64,000 bases of DNA from Verrucomicrobiia bacterium (GCA_030427505.1 JAUICH010000016.1:1-64000), one strand, 5' to 3'; positions 23,716 through 33,437 are shown, counted from the stretch's first letter. A program made the numbers and translations. Notes: a model not told the origin generated them from the sequence alone.

Positions 23716-25815
23716 ATGGCTACGACAACGGGCAACGACACCTCTAAAGTTCCGAACGCATTCAAGCGGAAGGGAATCCGCGTTTTTGGCCTCGGAAAAG
23801 CGGAGTTTATTAAGTACTTTTTCGGCGGGAATGCCAGCCTCGCCATTGTCGTGCTGATCCTGATCTGCGTGTTCCTCATGATCGAGGCGGCGGGATTCCT
23901 TCCTGGTAACCGCCGCGGGCTGGAAGATTACCGGAAGTCCGGCCAGGAATTTGTCGATTTCATCCGCGACGAAATCAATCAGCACACCGCCACCACCACC
24001 AAGCTGTCCATCGCCTACTATGCGGAAGTAAACGAAACTTCCCGGCACGAAGACCAGTTGGTGGGCGCCTTCATTCAGGTGCGCAACGCGGTTCAAAATG
24101 ATTCCGGTAAGGTTTACGAAGGCTTGGAACAGGTCATCGACCGTGTGGACGAGTTGAAGGACGACCTCGAGGAGGCCCGTGAAGAGGCGGCTGAAGCCGC
24201 GGAGGCCGCCAGCGCCAATGCTCCGGCGGATCCGAACGCGGTCGCGGCAAACTCACCAGCGGCGCCGGAAAGCGATGAGATCAAGGAGCTCGAACGGAAG
24301 ATCGCGGCCGCGGAAGCCTCGGTGAAGGAGGAGCGGAAGCATTACCTGACGGTCGCGGAAGCCTTATTGAAGGAGGAAAGCACTTGGGACCTCGAGCAGG
24401 CGGGTCTGCATCTCGGTGAAGAGGAGAAAGGGAAAATTTCCGAGGCGGTCCTTTTCTATCTGCCGGATACCGAGGGAGATCATCCCTACATTTCGGAGTT
24501 GAAGAAGATTTCATCCGACAAAAAGAAAGTGGCCGCCGAGGAGCATGCGGACTTCAAGGCGGTGGTGGACGAGTTCCGGGCCGCGGTACAGCCGATGAGA
24601 GACTTTGTGAGTCCCTTGAAGGACAAGGCCGAAGAAAACCGGGCCTTGGCGACCTCCTTTCTGACGGCGGGAGCCCGCAGAGAGGCCCTGCTGGCCAGTG
24701 CCAAGAGGGTGGAAGACGAAGCGAAAAAGCAGGACATCCTGGCCCAGGCGGAAGAGGTGAACATTAAAGAGCCTCCGTATGACAAGCTGACCGAAATTTT
24801 CTACGCCAGCATTCCGCAATACCACGAACTCTCTCCGGCGTTCCTCGCGGCCTCGGAGGCGGCCATGGCGAAGGTGCCGGAGAAAGTGAGTACGGACTCA
24901 GCCCGGGAAAACCTGGGAATGGCCAAGTCTGAGTTCAAAGACCTGAAAAAGATCGGGAAGAAGAACGATAAACGGGTGGATAACTGGCGTCACGACCGTC
25001 CGGTTTCCATGATTGGGGCGTTCTTCTCTTTCCTGACGGGGAAAGACTGGGTGACGAACAGCTCGTGGCATGACTCTTACGGTTTGCTTCCGCTCTTTAC
25101 TGGTTCGCTCCTGATCTCCCTGATCGCGTTGATTGTGGCGATTCCGTTCGCGGTGGGCGCCGCGGTTTACGTGAACCAGGTGGCGCCCTTCAAAGAGCAA
25201 AGCTTTATCAAGCCGACTATCGAATTCATCGAGGCTATTCCCTCTATTGTGTTGGGCTTCTTCGGGATTCTGGTGCTCGGCACGGCTTTGCGCGAGTTGA
25301 GCCAGGTGCCTTACCTGTCCTGGGTGCCCGGTTTTCCGATGTCAGAGCGTTTGAACATCCTCACCGCGGGCCTCCTACTGGCCTTCATGGCGGTCCCGAC
25401 GATCTTCACCCTGGCGGAAGATGCTCTGAACAACGTGCCAGCCACCTTTACGGAGAATTCCCTCGCTCTTGGGGCCAGTAAGATTCAAACGGTTTTCCGG
25501 GTGGTGGTTCCCACGGCGGTCTCCGGGATCATGGCGGCGGTGCTGCTCGGCTTCGGCCGCGTCATCGGGGAGACGATGGTGGTGCTGCTGGTCGCGGGTA
25601 ACAAGATTCAGATTCCGGACTTTAGTAAGGGGATCGGCGTGGTGACCGAGCCTGCTCACACCATGACGGGGATCATTGCCCAAGAGCTGGGCGAAGTCAG
25701 TCAGGGAACCATCCACTGGCAGGCGCTTTTCATGGTGGGCATGGTGCTCTTCGCCATCTCCCTCATCATCAACTTCAGCGCCCAACAGGTGCTGCGCCGG
25801 TTCCAGAAGATCTGA
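23716..25815 (+). CDS. pstC: Phosphate ABC transporter permease PstC with a large periplasmic insertion
   Basis: 699 residues, more than twice the usual 300. Membrane helix 1 lies at about 36-55 (LAIVVLILICVFLMIEAAGF). Residues 56-450 form a hydrophilic, helical, Ala/Glu-rich region with coiled-coil stretches (VDELKDDLEEAREEAAEAAE; ELERKIAAAEASVKEERKHY). The standard permease core follows from about 453 (GLLPLFTGSLLISLIALIVA) with the EAA-type cytoplasmic loop (NSLALGASKIQTVFRVVVPT). The insertion sits between helices 1 and 2, so it should project into the periplasm, where it might contact PstS or span towards the porin. No frameshift is needed to read it. First gene of pstCAB. Confidence 0.9.
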   Translation: MATTTGNDTSKVPNAFKRKGIRVFGLGKAEFIKYFFGGNASLAIVVLILICVFLMIEAAGFLPGNRRGLEDYRKSGQEFVDFIRDEINQHTATTTKLSIAYYAEVNETSRHEDQLVGAFIQVRNAVQNDSGKVYEGLEQVIDRVDELKDDLEEAREEAAEAAEAASANAPADPNAVAANSPAAPESDEIKELERKIAAAEASVKEERKHYLTVAEALLKEESTWDLEQAGLHLGEEEKGKISEAVLFYLPDTEGDHPYISELKKISSDKKKVAAEEHADFKAVVDEFRAAVQPMRDFVSPLKDKAEENRALATSFLTAGARREALLASAKRVEDEAKKQDILAQAEEVNIKEPPYDKLTEIFYASIPQYHELSPAFLAASEAAMAKVPEKVSTDSARENLGMAKSEFKDLKKIGKKNDKRVDNWRHDRPVSMIGAFFSFLTGKDWVTNSSWHDSYGLLPLFTGSLLISLIALIVAIPFAVGAAVYVNQVAPFKEQSFIKPTIEFIEAIPSIVLGFFGILVLGTALRELSQVPYLSWVPGFPMSERLNILTAGLLLAFMAVPTIFTLAEDALNNVPATFTENSLALGASKIQTVFRVVVPTAVSGIMAAVLLGFGRVIGETMVVLLVAGNKIQIPDFSKGIGVVTEPAHTMTGIIAQELGEVSQGTIHWQALFMVGMVLFAISLIINFSAQQVLRRFQKI

Positions 25816-25873
25816 GGGGTTTTTGTCATCCCTTCCCTGTTTTCAAACTTTTTGACCCTTTCCTGTAAAAGCC

Positions 25874-27013
25874 ATGCACGACGTCGCTACCGACACCGCC
25901 ATCAAGAACGCCTTCGCCACGGTCTCCTTCAAGCAGAAGCGGAAGGATGCCGCGGTCCGCTGGACCATGCGGATTGCCACCTACTTCATCCTGGCGTGTG
26001 CCTTCTTTGTATTTATTGACATCATCAGCAAGGGAGCGCCCGTCATTCTAGACCGGGGCTTGGACTTCTTTACGAAGAATCCCGAAACGCTGATGGTTTT
26101 CGAAACCGCTGACGGCACCGAGCACCAGTTGGGGTATTCCGATTTCGTGGTCTGGAAGGACAACAACCCCGATCAGGAGATCGTGGAGCAGCATGGCTAC
26201 ACCTATTGCGGTGGCGGTATTCTGGGCCCGGTGGTGGGCACGGCCTTCCTGACGATTATCTGTATTGTTGTGGCGCTGTTCATTGGGTTGACCTCCGCGA
26301 TTTACCTCAATGAGTACAGTGGAAAGGGTAAGTTCATGGACATGATCCGCCTGGCCATTCTGAACCTGGCCGGGGTTCCCTCCATTGTCTTTGGTCTGTT
26401 TGGCTTGGGCCTGTTCTGTTTGGCGGCGCCGGTCATTACCAATGAGATCAAAGAAGGCGCCTGGCACATTCCGCTCCTGAGTGGGTATGCCATCAGTTTC
26501 CAGGGGTGGGGCACTTCCATGATTGCGGGTGGCTTCACGCTGGCGGTCATGATTCTGCCGGTCATCATCACGGCCTGTGAAGAGTCCCTGAAAGCCATTC
26601 CCATGGGCTTCCGCGAAGCCTCCCTGGCCCTGGGCGCCACCAAGTGGCAGACCATCCGTAAAGCGGTGCTGCCCTACGCTTTCCCGGGTATGTTGACCGC
26701 TTCCATTCTTGGAATTACCCGGGTCGCGGGCGAAACCGCCCCGATCATGTTCACCGCCGCCATGGCGAGTAAAGCAACCTTGCCTTGGCAAGGATTAGAA
26801 GGCAATGTGTTCGAGAGGTTCTTTGGCTTTCTCTCACAGTCGGTTCAGGCGTTGCCTTATCATATTTACACGGTTGCCGCCCGAATTCCCCAGTCCGAGT
26901 ACACCAAGCCCATGCAGTATGGTTCGGTCTTTGTCTTCATGGTGATAGTTATGGCGTTCGCCGCGATGTCGATCTTCATGCGCATTCACTACCGGAAGAA
27001 ATTGAAGTGGTAA
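25874..27013 (+). CDS. pstA: Phosphate ABC transporter permease PstA
   Basis: 379 residues, about 80 longer than typical. Helix 1 at about 33-53 is followed by a 60-residue periplasmic loop (DRGLDFFTKNPETLMVFETA through GYTYCGGGILG) before the usual core with the EAA loop (ASLALGATKWQTIRKAVLPY). It pairs with PstC to form the phosphate channel in the inner membrane. 58 bp after pstC and 52 bp before pstB, same operon. The extra loop parallels the large insertion in PstC at the same topological place. Confidence 0.94.
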   Translation: MHDVATDTAIKNAFATVSFKQKRKDAAVRWTMRIATYFILACAFFVFIDIISKGAPVILDRGLDFFTKNPETLMVFETADGTEHQLGYSDFVVWKDNNPDQEIVEQHGYTYCGGGILGPVVGTAFLTIICIVVALFIGLTSAIYLNEYSGKGKFMDMIRLAILNLAGVPSIVFGLFGLGLFCLAAPVITNEIKEGAWHIPLLSGYAISFQGWGTSMIAGGFTLAVMILPVIITACEESLKAIPMGFREASLALGATKWQTIRKAVLPYAFPGMLTASILGITRVAGETAPIMFTAAMASKATLPWQGLEGNVFERFFGFLSQSVQALPYHIYTVAARIPQSEYTKPMQYGSVFVFMVIVMAFAAMSIFMRIHYRKKLKW

Positions 27014-27065
27014 TCCGCTCCCAGAATCAGAAACTTAAAGAATCAATTTTCAGCAAAAAGTAATC

Positions 27066-27899
27066 ATGAGTGCCATCTCAGCCGGAACCGAAAAGACCGT
27101 CGGCAGCCAGAAGACGGAAAAGCCCGAAGGAGCGAAGAAGAGTCTCGTTATTGAGACCAATGAAGTGAGCTTTGCCTACGACGGGAAGAAAGATGTTTTG
27201 AAGAAGATCTCCATGCAGATCTTCGCCCAAGAGGTGACGGCCTTCATCGGACCCTCCGGTTGCGGTAAATCCACTTTGCTCCGGAATTTCAACCGGATGA
27301 ACGATCTGATCCCGACGGCCAAGATCACGAATGGCCACATCAGCATTCTGGGTTCGGACATTTTCGACCCGATGGTGGACGTGATCGAGCTGCGGAAGAA
27401 AGTGGGAATGGTATTCCAGAAATACAATCCCTTCCCGAAGAGCATCTACGAAAACGTGGCCTATGGCCTGCGCATTGCCGGCGAAAACCGCAAATCCGTC
27501 ATCGACCAGGCTGTTGAAGAGAGCTTGCAGCTTTCGGGTCTCTGGGAAGAGGTGAAAGATCGCCTGGACGCCAGCGGCATGGGGCTGTCCGGTGGCCAGC
27601 AACAGCGTCTTTGCATTGCGCGGACCATCGCGGTGCGGCCTGAAATCATCCTCATGGACGAGCCCTGCTCCGCGCTCGACCCCATTTCGACGGCCAAGGT
27701 GGAAGACCTGATCACCCAACTGAAAGAGAAGTTCACCATCGTCATTGTCACGCACAACATGCAACAGGCGACGCGCGTTTCCGATCGCACGGCCTTCTTC
27801 TACCTGGGCAGCCTGATTGAGATGGATGACACCACGAAGCTGTTCACCAACCCCACTCAGAAAGAGACTGAGGACTACATTAGCGGCCGGTTCGGCTGA
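27066..27899 (+). CDS. pstB: Phosphate ABC transporter ATP-binding protein PstB
   Basis: 277 residues. Walker [11 protein letters not shown]-loop in [20 protein letters not shown], signature [20 protein letters not shown], Walker [14 protein letters not shown] and switch His in VIVTHNMQQ are all present. A 25-residue charged leader precedes the domain ([20 protein letters not shown]). It powers PstCA-mediated uptake, and PstB proteins also relay transport state to PhoR through PhoU. Last gene of the operon; no obvious terminator follows in the 230 bp before the glycosyltransferase. Confidence 0.96.
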   Translation: MSAISAGTEKTVGSQKTEKPEGAKKSLVIETNEVSFAYDGKKDVLKKISMQIFAQEVTAFIGPSGCGKSTLLRNFNRMNDLIPTAKITNGHISILGSDIFDPMVDVIELRKKVGMVFQKYNPFPKSIYENVAYGLRIAGENRKSVIDQAVEESLQLSGLWEEVKDRLDASGMGLSGGQQQRLCIARTIAVRPEIILMDEPCSALDPISTAKVEDLITQLKEKFTIVIVTHNMQQATRVSDRTAFFYLGSLIEMDDTTKLFTNPTQKETEDYISGRFG

Positions 27900-28059
27900 T
27901 CCTCAGATTCCACGGGAGTGGAAATAAGGGGCTTGCATAAAACTTGCTCCACCGGATTTTTTGGCATACACCCAGTCGCGGGTGTAACATGGGACTGATT
28001 TGGCCCGGCGTGAAGAATCCTTGGAGTAAACCACGCGGTAAAGAGGACCTTTCCATCGT

Positions 28060-28075
28060 GTTACGAAAACGGAAC
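28060..28075 (+). promoter_or_regulatory. Pho-box-like element upstream of the glycosyltransferase/PlcP pair
   Basis: GTTACGAAAACGGAAC, GTTAC and GGAAC 11 bp apart, 61 bp before the start codon. AATATTAAA near 28093 is a possible -10. Second half-site is imperfect. Confidence 0.5.
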
Positions 28076-28135
28076 AGAATCTCAATTGTGCGAATATTAA
28101 AGCTTTTTTAAGCTTTTAACCGATTTCTGGGAGCT

Positions 28136-29287
28136 ATGAAGATCACGTTTGTCACCGATACCTATGCTCCCCAACCCAATGGCGTAGCCACCACCCTCCA
28201 CCGGCTCGTGACCGGCCTGAGGGGGCTCGATCACCAGGTGGATGTCATCCGGCCCGCGGTTTTGGCCTGTGACGAAGAAGGAATGCGGGTCCCTTCGGTG
28301 GCGCTCCCGGGGTATCCGGAGGTCCGGATTGGCCTTCCCATCCGGCTGGTGCTTCAGGCCCGCTGGTACCGGAACCGTCCAGACGTGATCTACGTGGCCA
28401 CCGAGAGCCCGCTGGGCGCTTCAGCCATTAAGGCGGCGCGCTCCTTGAGAGTCCCGGTGGCTTCCGGATTTCACACCAATTTCCAGCAGTATGTGAGCCA
28501 CTACCAACTCCCCGGGCTGGAGCGTGCCACGCTGTTCTACCTGCGGCACGTCCACAACCGCTCGCAGCGGACCTACGTGCCTTCCTACGACGTCATCGAC
28601 GAACTCGACCGCCAAGGGTTCGAGAATCTGGAGATTTTGCCCAAGGGGGTGGACACCAAGCTCTTCAACCCGAAGAAGAGAGATCTCATTCTGCGCTCGG
28701 AGTGGGGCGCGGGGGACAAGGCCAAGGTGGGCATTTATGTGGGACGCATGGCGGCGGAGAAAAATCTGCACCTCGTCGCCAGGACCTTTTCGGAAATTCA
28801 GCGCCGCCTGCCGGACTTCAAGGCGGTGTTCGTGGGTGACGGGCCGAAGAAAGAAGAACTCCGCCGGCAGTATCCGCAGTTCATTTTTGCTGGCGTTCGC
28901 CAGGGAGAGGACTTGGCCCGCCATTACGCGTCCGCTGACGTGTTCGTTTTCGCCAGCATGACGGAGACCTTTGGCAATGTCGTGCTGGAAGCCATGGCTA
29001 GCGGCCTGGTGACGGTGGGGTATGACTACGCGGCTCCCCGGCAACACATTTTGGACGGGGTTACCGGATTCAAGGCGCCTTTTGGAGACGAGGACGCTTT
29101 CGTCCAAGCCGCCATCAGAGCCGTCACGGCCTCCAATCTCCCCGAGATTCGTGAAGCCTCCCGCCGCGCGGCGAAGAAAGTGCGGTGGAAAAAGGTCGTC
29201 CGGCGGTTCGAGAAGAGCCTTTCCGAAATGATCGACAAGTACGACACCGAAAGAAACAGGACGCTACCCGAAGCGGAAATCGCATGA
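28136..29287 (+). CDS. GT4 glycosyltransferase, probable glycolipid synthase (Agt/SqdX-like)
   Basis: 383 residues, cytoplasmic, GT-B fold of family GT4. The N-terminus MKITFVTDTYAPQPNGVATT matches lipid glycosyltransferases of the SqdX, MgtA and Agt type; the donor-binding half has LEILPKGVDTKLFNP, GIYVGRMAAEKNLHLVA, VFVGDGPKKEELRR and the E-x7-E motif in TETFGNVVLEAMASG. Its stop overlaps the start of the PlcP-like gene (ATGA), so the two are co-translated. In the known PlcP-Agt pathway, the phospholipase makes diacylglycerol and the glycosyltransferase adds sugar to it, replacing phospholipid when phosphate is scarce. The acceptor here is inferred from that pairing and from the upstream Pho-box-like element. 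Confidence 0.8.
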   Translation: MKITFVTDTYAPQPNGVATTLHRLVTGLRGLDHQVDVIRPAVLACDEEGMRVPSVALPGYPEVRIGLPIRLVLQARWYRNRPDVIYVATESPLGASAIKAARSLRVPVASGFHTNFQQYVSHYQLPGLERATLFYLRHVHNRSQRTYVPSYDVIDELDRQGFENLEILPKGVDTKLFNPKKRDLILRSEWGAGDKAKVGIYVGRMAAEKNLHLVARTFSEIQRRLPDFKAVFVGDGPKKEELRRQYPQFIFAGVRQGEDLARHYASADVFVFASMTETFGNVVLEAMASGLVTVGYDYAAPRQHILDGVTGFKAPFGDEDAFVQAAIRAVTASNLPEIREASRRAAKKVRWKKVVRRFEKSLSEMIDKYDTERNRTLPEAEIA

Positions 29288-30138
29288 AAAAGTCCGAACG
29301 TATCCAGTATAAAACGCTCTTTCTCTCCGACATTCACCTGGGTACGCCTGACTCCAAGGTCGACGAATTGATCGACTTTCTGAAGCTGACGCATTGCAAG
29401 CGTCTGGTGTTGAATGGCGACATTGTCGACGGATGGCAATTGAAGCGGGGAAGCTCCTGGACCGACAAACACACCAAGCTGGTCCGCACGGTCCTGAAGA
29501 AAATGGAGAAGGAGGATGTGGAGGTGATTTACCTTCGCGGGAATCACGATGACATCCTGGAGCGTTTTCTGCCGATCAATTTCGGGAAGCTCATCATCGA
29601 ACAGGAATACGTGCATCAAACCGCTCACGGAGACTACCTTGTCGTACACGGCGATGGTTTTGACGCCGTCACCACGAGCTGCAAGTTCATCGCCGAACTG
29701 GGGTCCGTGGGGTACGAGCTCTTGCTGCGCCTGAACCGGCTCTACAACAAGTGGCGCAACTGGCAAGGCAAGGAGTACTTCTCTCTGAGCAAGGCCGTGA
29801 AGGCCAAAGTGAAGTCCGCCGTCAGCTTTGTGGGCCGGTATGAGGAGCAATTGCAGAATCTGGCCCGGGCGCGGGGCTGCGTGGGTATTATTTGCGGACA
29901 CATTCACAGTCCGGCCGATAAGAAAATCGGAAACATCCACTACCTGAACTCAGGGGACTGGGTGGAATCTCTGACCGCCATCGCAGAGCATCACGACGGC
30001 CGTTTCGAGGTGATTGAGTATACCGAATTCAAGAAACAGTTTCCGTCCGAAACTCCCAAGTCTGACAAGGATGCTTCCGGAGATGGCGGCTCCGCCGTGG
30101 AAGACACGGAAGAGTCCATGGTAGCCGCAATGGCTTGA
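29284..30138 (+). CDS. plcP: PlcP-like metallophosphoesterase (phospholipase C for lipid remodelling)
   Basis: 284 residues from the ATG at 29284; the frame is open upstream inside the previous gene, but this start gives the family N-terminus and a four-base overlap. Calcineurin-type metal motifs are DIHLG, NGDIVDGW, GNHDD, HGDGFD and CGHIHSP. The WQLKRG segment, SLSKAVKAKVKSAVSFVGRY and the NSGDWVESLTAIAEHHDGRF ending match PlcP-type proteins, which are often misannotated as UDP-2,3-diacylglucosamine diphosphatase (LpxH). PlcP removes phospholipid headgroups during phosphate starvation. LpxH remains the main alternative, but the glycosyltransferase partner and Pho context favour PlcP. Confidence 0.75.
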   Translation: MKKSERIQYKTLFLSDIHLGTPDSKVDELIDFLKLTHCKRLVLNGDIVDGWQLKRGSSWTDKHTKLVRTVLKKMEKEDVEVIYLRGNHDDILERFLPINFGKLIIEQEYVHQTAHGDYLVVHGDGFDAVTTSCKFIAELGSVGYELLLRLNRLYNKWRNWQGKEYFSLSKAVKAKVKSAVSFVGRYEEQLQNLARARGCVGIICGHIHSPADKKIGNIHYLNSGDWVESLTAIAEHHDGRFEVIEYTEFKKQFPSETPKSDKDASGDGGSAVEDTEESMVAAMA

Positions 30139-30561
30139 GGACGAGTGCCGTCCGGCGCGTCCCTCCCCTTTGGGAAGCCTTCCTTCGCGTGGAAAGGGGG
30201 AGACTAGGTTGGCCCGAATGGGGGATGGCTAACCTCGGGGGCTTGTGACGAAATGCTTGCAAAACCTCACCTGCGAAGTCCGCGGCTTCGGCTTATGGTT
30301 AGAAAGATTATAGTGAGTAAACCCCTCACGAAGTCTTCACGCCCCCATTCCGCTGAATGAATTCCCCTTTTAATTTTGGAGATCTCCTGTTTATTTCAGG
30401 AGACCTTGATTTCCCCGACCTCTTGCGCCGGAAGGTGGAGAAACCGATGATCGGGCAGATGATTTCGCTTATTCCCTCTGGTCCGGGGAAGGCGGGAGGC
30501 CGTTAGAGACGGCCGGTTTTCCCACGAATTTGCAAGACTCTTCATAACCAGGTATCCCAAA
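30139..30561. other. Intergenic region with a hairpin before phoU
   Basis: No gene seen. Contains the Pho-box-like element at 30325 and a hairpin TCTCCTG (30383-30389)/CAGGAGA (30397-30403) with a seven-base A/T loop and no following T-run, so it is more likely a leader structure than a terminator. Confidence 0.4.
30325..30340 (-). promoter_or_regulatory. Pho-box-like element upstream of phoU
   Basis: Reads GTGAAGACTTCGTGAG on the minus strand: GTGAA and GTGAG 11 bp apart. About 220 bp before the phoU start, further than the other copies, and both half-sites are imperfect. Confidence 0.4.
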
Positions 30562-31278
30562 GTGGTCAGATCCAATAACATTGTGGCAACCCAGACAGCC
30601 CATACGCTGAGCACCTTCAACGTGGCGATGAAGGAGATCAGAAATTCCGTGCTGACCATGGCGAGCATCACTCAGCAAAATATGGAATTTGCCATCCGTG
30701 GTCTGCTGGAACGGAGTCAGGAAGCTTGCAACGAAGCTATTGCGGACGACGACGAAGTGAACAGCTTCGAAAAGGTGGTCGATACCGAGGGCATGCAGAT
30801 CCTGATCCGCTTTAGTCCCGTGGCCGCCGATCTGCGCCACGTTTTGGCGGCAATGAAGATCGCGGGCAACCTCGAACGGATTTCCGACCAGGCCCAGAGT
30901 GTTGCCCGCCGGGCGCGTAAGATTATCAAGCATCCGGAAGTTTCCGAAACGCGCAGCGTGGAGCCGCTTTTCGAGATGGCCATCAATCTCTACAAAGACT
31001 CCATTCGCTGTTATGCCGAAGGAGACGTGGAGCTGGCGCTGTCTCTCTACGAGAGAGATCAGGAGCTGGACAAGGCCCACTCCAAGATGATCAAGGAGTT
31101 AACCAAGACGATGGAGCGGCAGCCGTCCAATCTGAAGACCTACCTTCATCTGATCTTCATTCTGCGGTGCCTGGAACGTATTGGCGATCACGCGGTAAAC
31201 ATTGGTGAGGACGCGGTCTTTGCGGAAAGCGCTGCCGATATCCGGCACGTGGGCGCCCGGGCCTTGACGGACAGTTGA
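30562..31278 (+). CDS. phoU: Phosphate signalling complex protein PhoU
   Basis: 238 residues, all-helical, two PhoU repeats (about 20-105 and 125-215). Metal-binding motifs of the E/DxxxD type are seen in DDDEVNSFEKVVDTEGMQIL and LERDQELDKAHSK-like segment YERDQELDKAHSKM; the conserved RFSPVAADLRHVLAAMKIAG and RCLERIGDHAVNIGEDAVF mark each repeat. PhoU dampens PhoR kinase activity when phosphate is plentiful and restrains Pst uptake. The GTG start at 30562 is the first in frame; GTG at 30583 is an alternative. Between the lipid-remodelling pair and the phoBR operon, which is convergent. Confidence 0.92.
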   Translation: MVRSNNIVATQTAHTLSTFNVAMKEIRNSVLTMASITQQNMEFAIRGLLERSQEACNEAIADDDEVNSFEKVVDTEGMQILIRFSPVAADLRHVLAAMKIAGNLERISDQAQSVARRARKIIKHPEVSETRSVEPLFEMAINLYKDSIRCYAEGDVELALSLYERDQELDKAHSKMIKELTKTMERQPSNLKTYLHLIFILRCLERIGDHAVNIGEDAVFAESAADIRHVGARALTDS

Positions 31279-31354
31279 AGTCCGGGGATCCGGCTTTCTT
31301 AGCCTTGAGAGGCAGAGGTTCCCGGGTTCCCGGATTGCTCTTTCCCGCCGGCTT

Positions 31355-32701
31355 CTAGCTCACCGGGGCGGTGACGGGCGCTTCCGCTTCCGGTCTCGCG
31401 GGAACTTTGATGGAGAAAACGGTTTCGATGCCGGGACGGCTCTTGACCGAGATAGTCCCGCCGTGAGCTTCCACCGCGCGTCTCACGATGGACAGGCCTA
31501 ACCCCGTTCCTTTCACCTGCTGCGTGGAGTGGTGCTTCTCCACCCGGTAAAACCGCTTGAAGATGTGGGGCAACGCCGTGCCTGGAATCCCCACGCCGTT
31601 GTCGAAAACGTCTATGATGAACTGATTCTCCAGGCACTTCAGGCGGATCTTTATCTTCAAGCCTGGGGAGTGATTCTGTTTCAGGGCGTTTTCGACCAGG
31701 TTGAAGAAGACCTGGTCCCAGTAGAAGCGGTCGCCATAAAACGAGCGGTCGCCCTCTGGAAAGTCGAGAATGATTTCCGCCTCTCGCTGCTCGATCAGGG
31801 GGTGAAGATGCTCGGTGATGCTGGCTACGCAGTCCGCGAAATCGAAGTAATCCCGGTTCAGGAGATCCTGGGGACTCTCCAGTTTGGAGATGGTCAGCAT
31901 GTCCTCCACGATGCGGGAAATGCGGTCGCCATGTTTACGCATGGTGTGGATGGCGCGCTTCGCGGCGGCAGAGTCCGTGACGTCCTCTCCGTCCAGCATT
32001 TCGAGGTAGCCATTGATGATGGAGAGCGGGGTCCTCAACTCGTGGGAGGCGTTGGCGATGAAGTCGCGCCGGATCTGCTCGGTCTCCCGCTGGAGCGTGA
32101 TGTCGCGCAGCAGGATCCACGTACCCGGCTCGATGCCGAGGCCGGTCTGAAGCGGCTCCGCTTCCATGAGGTAGGTGTGGTCCTGGCGGTCCAGGCCCCG
32201 GCGGCTCATGTTCAAGGTGTCTTTGTAAAGGGTGCCAGCTTCGGTCGCCTGATTGACGGCATCCACAATGCGGTGGTCCAGGCAGACCTCGATCAGGGGC
32301 CGGCCTTCATGCGGGATATCCGTGGGAAACACGACTTTCGCGGCCTTGTTGGAAAACCGGATCTCCAAGTGCTCGTCCAGAATGAAGATCAGGTCCTCAA
32401 TGTCGTTTAACACCGCTTCCAGGAACCGGCGCTGATTGGCGTCCGCGTTGCTCCTCATGGAGGCCTCGGTCACGAGGTCCAGGATGAGTTCCCCCAAGTC
32501 AGCAAGAGGTTCTGGCTGGGGGATACTGGCCACGTCCCGGAGGGAGGGAGGGGTGTCGCTCTGGAAGAGTTTGATCTGTTGGCCGACCGCCCGGCGCCAC
32601 CGGTAGCAGCGCCACCCCAGCAGCAGGACCGCCAGCGACAGGACAATGAGCAGAAAAGTCTCCAAGTGGGGAAGTCTACGATGCGTGCGTCGTGGAAACA
32701 A
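31355..32701 (-). CDS. phoR: Sensor histidine kinase PhoR
   Basis: 448 residues. One N-terminal membrane helix (about 14-32, TFLLIVLSLAVLLLGW), a PAS domain (about 95-205, DIEDLIFILDEHLEIRFSNK), the HisKA motif FIANASHELRTPLSIINGYL with the phosphorylated His near 220, and an HATPase domain (NALKQN, DNGVGIPGTALPHIFKRFYR, GTGLGLSIVRRAV). Topology with a single helix and cytoplasmic PAS matches PhoR, which reads Pst/PhoU status rather than external phosphate. Overlaps the end of phoB by 26 bp, so the two are one transcript. Confidence 0.92.
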   Translation of the reverse strand: MFPRRTHRRLPHLETFLLIVLSLAVLLLGWRCYRWRRAVGQQIKLFQSDTPPSLRDVASIPQPEPLADLGELILDLVTEASMRSNADANQRRFLEAVLNDIEDLIFILDEHLEIRFSNKAAKVVFPTDIPHEGRPLIEVCLDHRIVDAVNQATEAGTLYKDTLNMSRRGLDRQDHTYLMEAEPLQTGLGIEPGTWILLRDITLQRETEQIRRDFIANASHELRTPLSIINGYLEMLDGEDVTDSAAAKRAIHTMRKHGDRISRIVEDMLTISKLESPQDLLNRDYFDFADCVASITEHLHPLIEQREAEIILDFPEGDRSFYGDRFYWDQVFFNLVENALKQNHSPGLKIKIRLKCLENQFIIDVFDNGVGIPGTALPHIFKRFYRVEKHHSTQQVKGTGLGLSIVRRAVEAHGGTISVKSRPGIETVFSIKVPARPEAEAPVTAPVS

Positions 32702-33365
32702 ACCGGTAACCGACTCCGCGGACGGTTTCGATACGGGAGCCGTTTCCGCCTAGTTTCTCTCTCAGGCGCTTGATGTGGGTGTCCAGCGTCCGGGTTTGAA
32801 TGAGGTCGCTGTAGCCCCAGACTTTTTGCAGCAGTTCCGAGCGCTCCCGGGCCACGCCGGGAGATTCGATCAGGCTGAGGAGCAGTTTAAATTCCGTCGC
32901 CGTCAGGTCCACGGGATCGCCGCTGAGGTAGAATTTCAGGTTGTTCTTGTCCAATCGAAAATCACCGATTTCGACCACGGAGGCACTGGGGCCTTTCTCC
33001 GTGCGGCGCAGAATGGCCTTCACCCGCAGGATCAGTTCCTTGGGGCTGAAAGGTTTCGTGATGTAGTCGTCCGCGCCCAGAGACAGGCCGGTGATGCGTT
33101 CGTCCAGCTTGCCCTTGGCGGTCAGCATCAACACGGGAAGCTCGCTCGTCCGGGTGTCGTTCCGCAGTTCCTTGAAGACCGCGTAGCCGTCCATTTGGGG
33201 CAGCATCAGATCCAGAATGATCAGGGCGGGAGCCGATTTCCGGGCCATCTTGACGGCGGTAATGCCGTCAGGGGCCTCGATAGACTGGAACCCGGCCCGG
33301 TGAAGATTCAGCGCAATGAGTTCGCGGATATCTTCCTCATCATCGACGATCAGGATAGTGGACAT
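32676..33365 (-). CDS. phoB: Phosphate response regulator PhoB
   Basis: 229 residues. The receiver domain (1-120) has the acidic pair DDEED, phospho-acceptor Asp near 54 in ILDLMLPQMDGY, Thr in MLTAKG and Lys in DYITKPFSPKELILRV. The OmpR-type winged helix (about 135-229) includes LTATEFKLLLSLIESPGVAR and VWGYSDLIQTRTLDTHIKRL, with the recognition helix in the latter. It should bind the 11-bp-spaced elements listed here, including one 73 bp upstream of its own start. Confidence 0.94.
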   Translation of the reverse strand: MSTILIVDDEEDIRELIALNLHRAGFQSIEAPDGITAVKMARKSAPALIILDLMLPQMDGYAVFKELRNDTRTSELPVLMLTAKGKLDERITGLSLGADDYITKPFSPKELILRVKAILRRTEKGPSASVVEIGDFRLDKNNLKFYLSGDPVDLTATEFKLLLSLIESPGVARERSELLQKVWGYSDLIQTRTLDTHIKRLREKLGGNGSRIETVRGVGYRFVSTTHAS

Positions 33366-33437
33366 AGGACAGAGAGAAAGAAGGAGAAGGTGGAGACAGA
33401 CGAAACGCTTGAATTTGGGGTCCGAAAGTGGCGTGAT

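Noticed and set aside
30383-30403. Hairpin upstream of phoU as a terminator of the plcP operon
   Set aside because: Seven-base stem with an A/T loop and no T-run; 245 bp after the stop codon.
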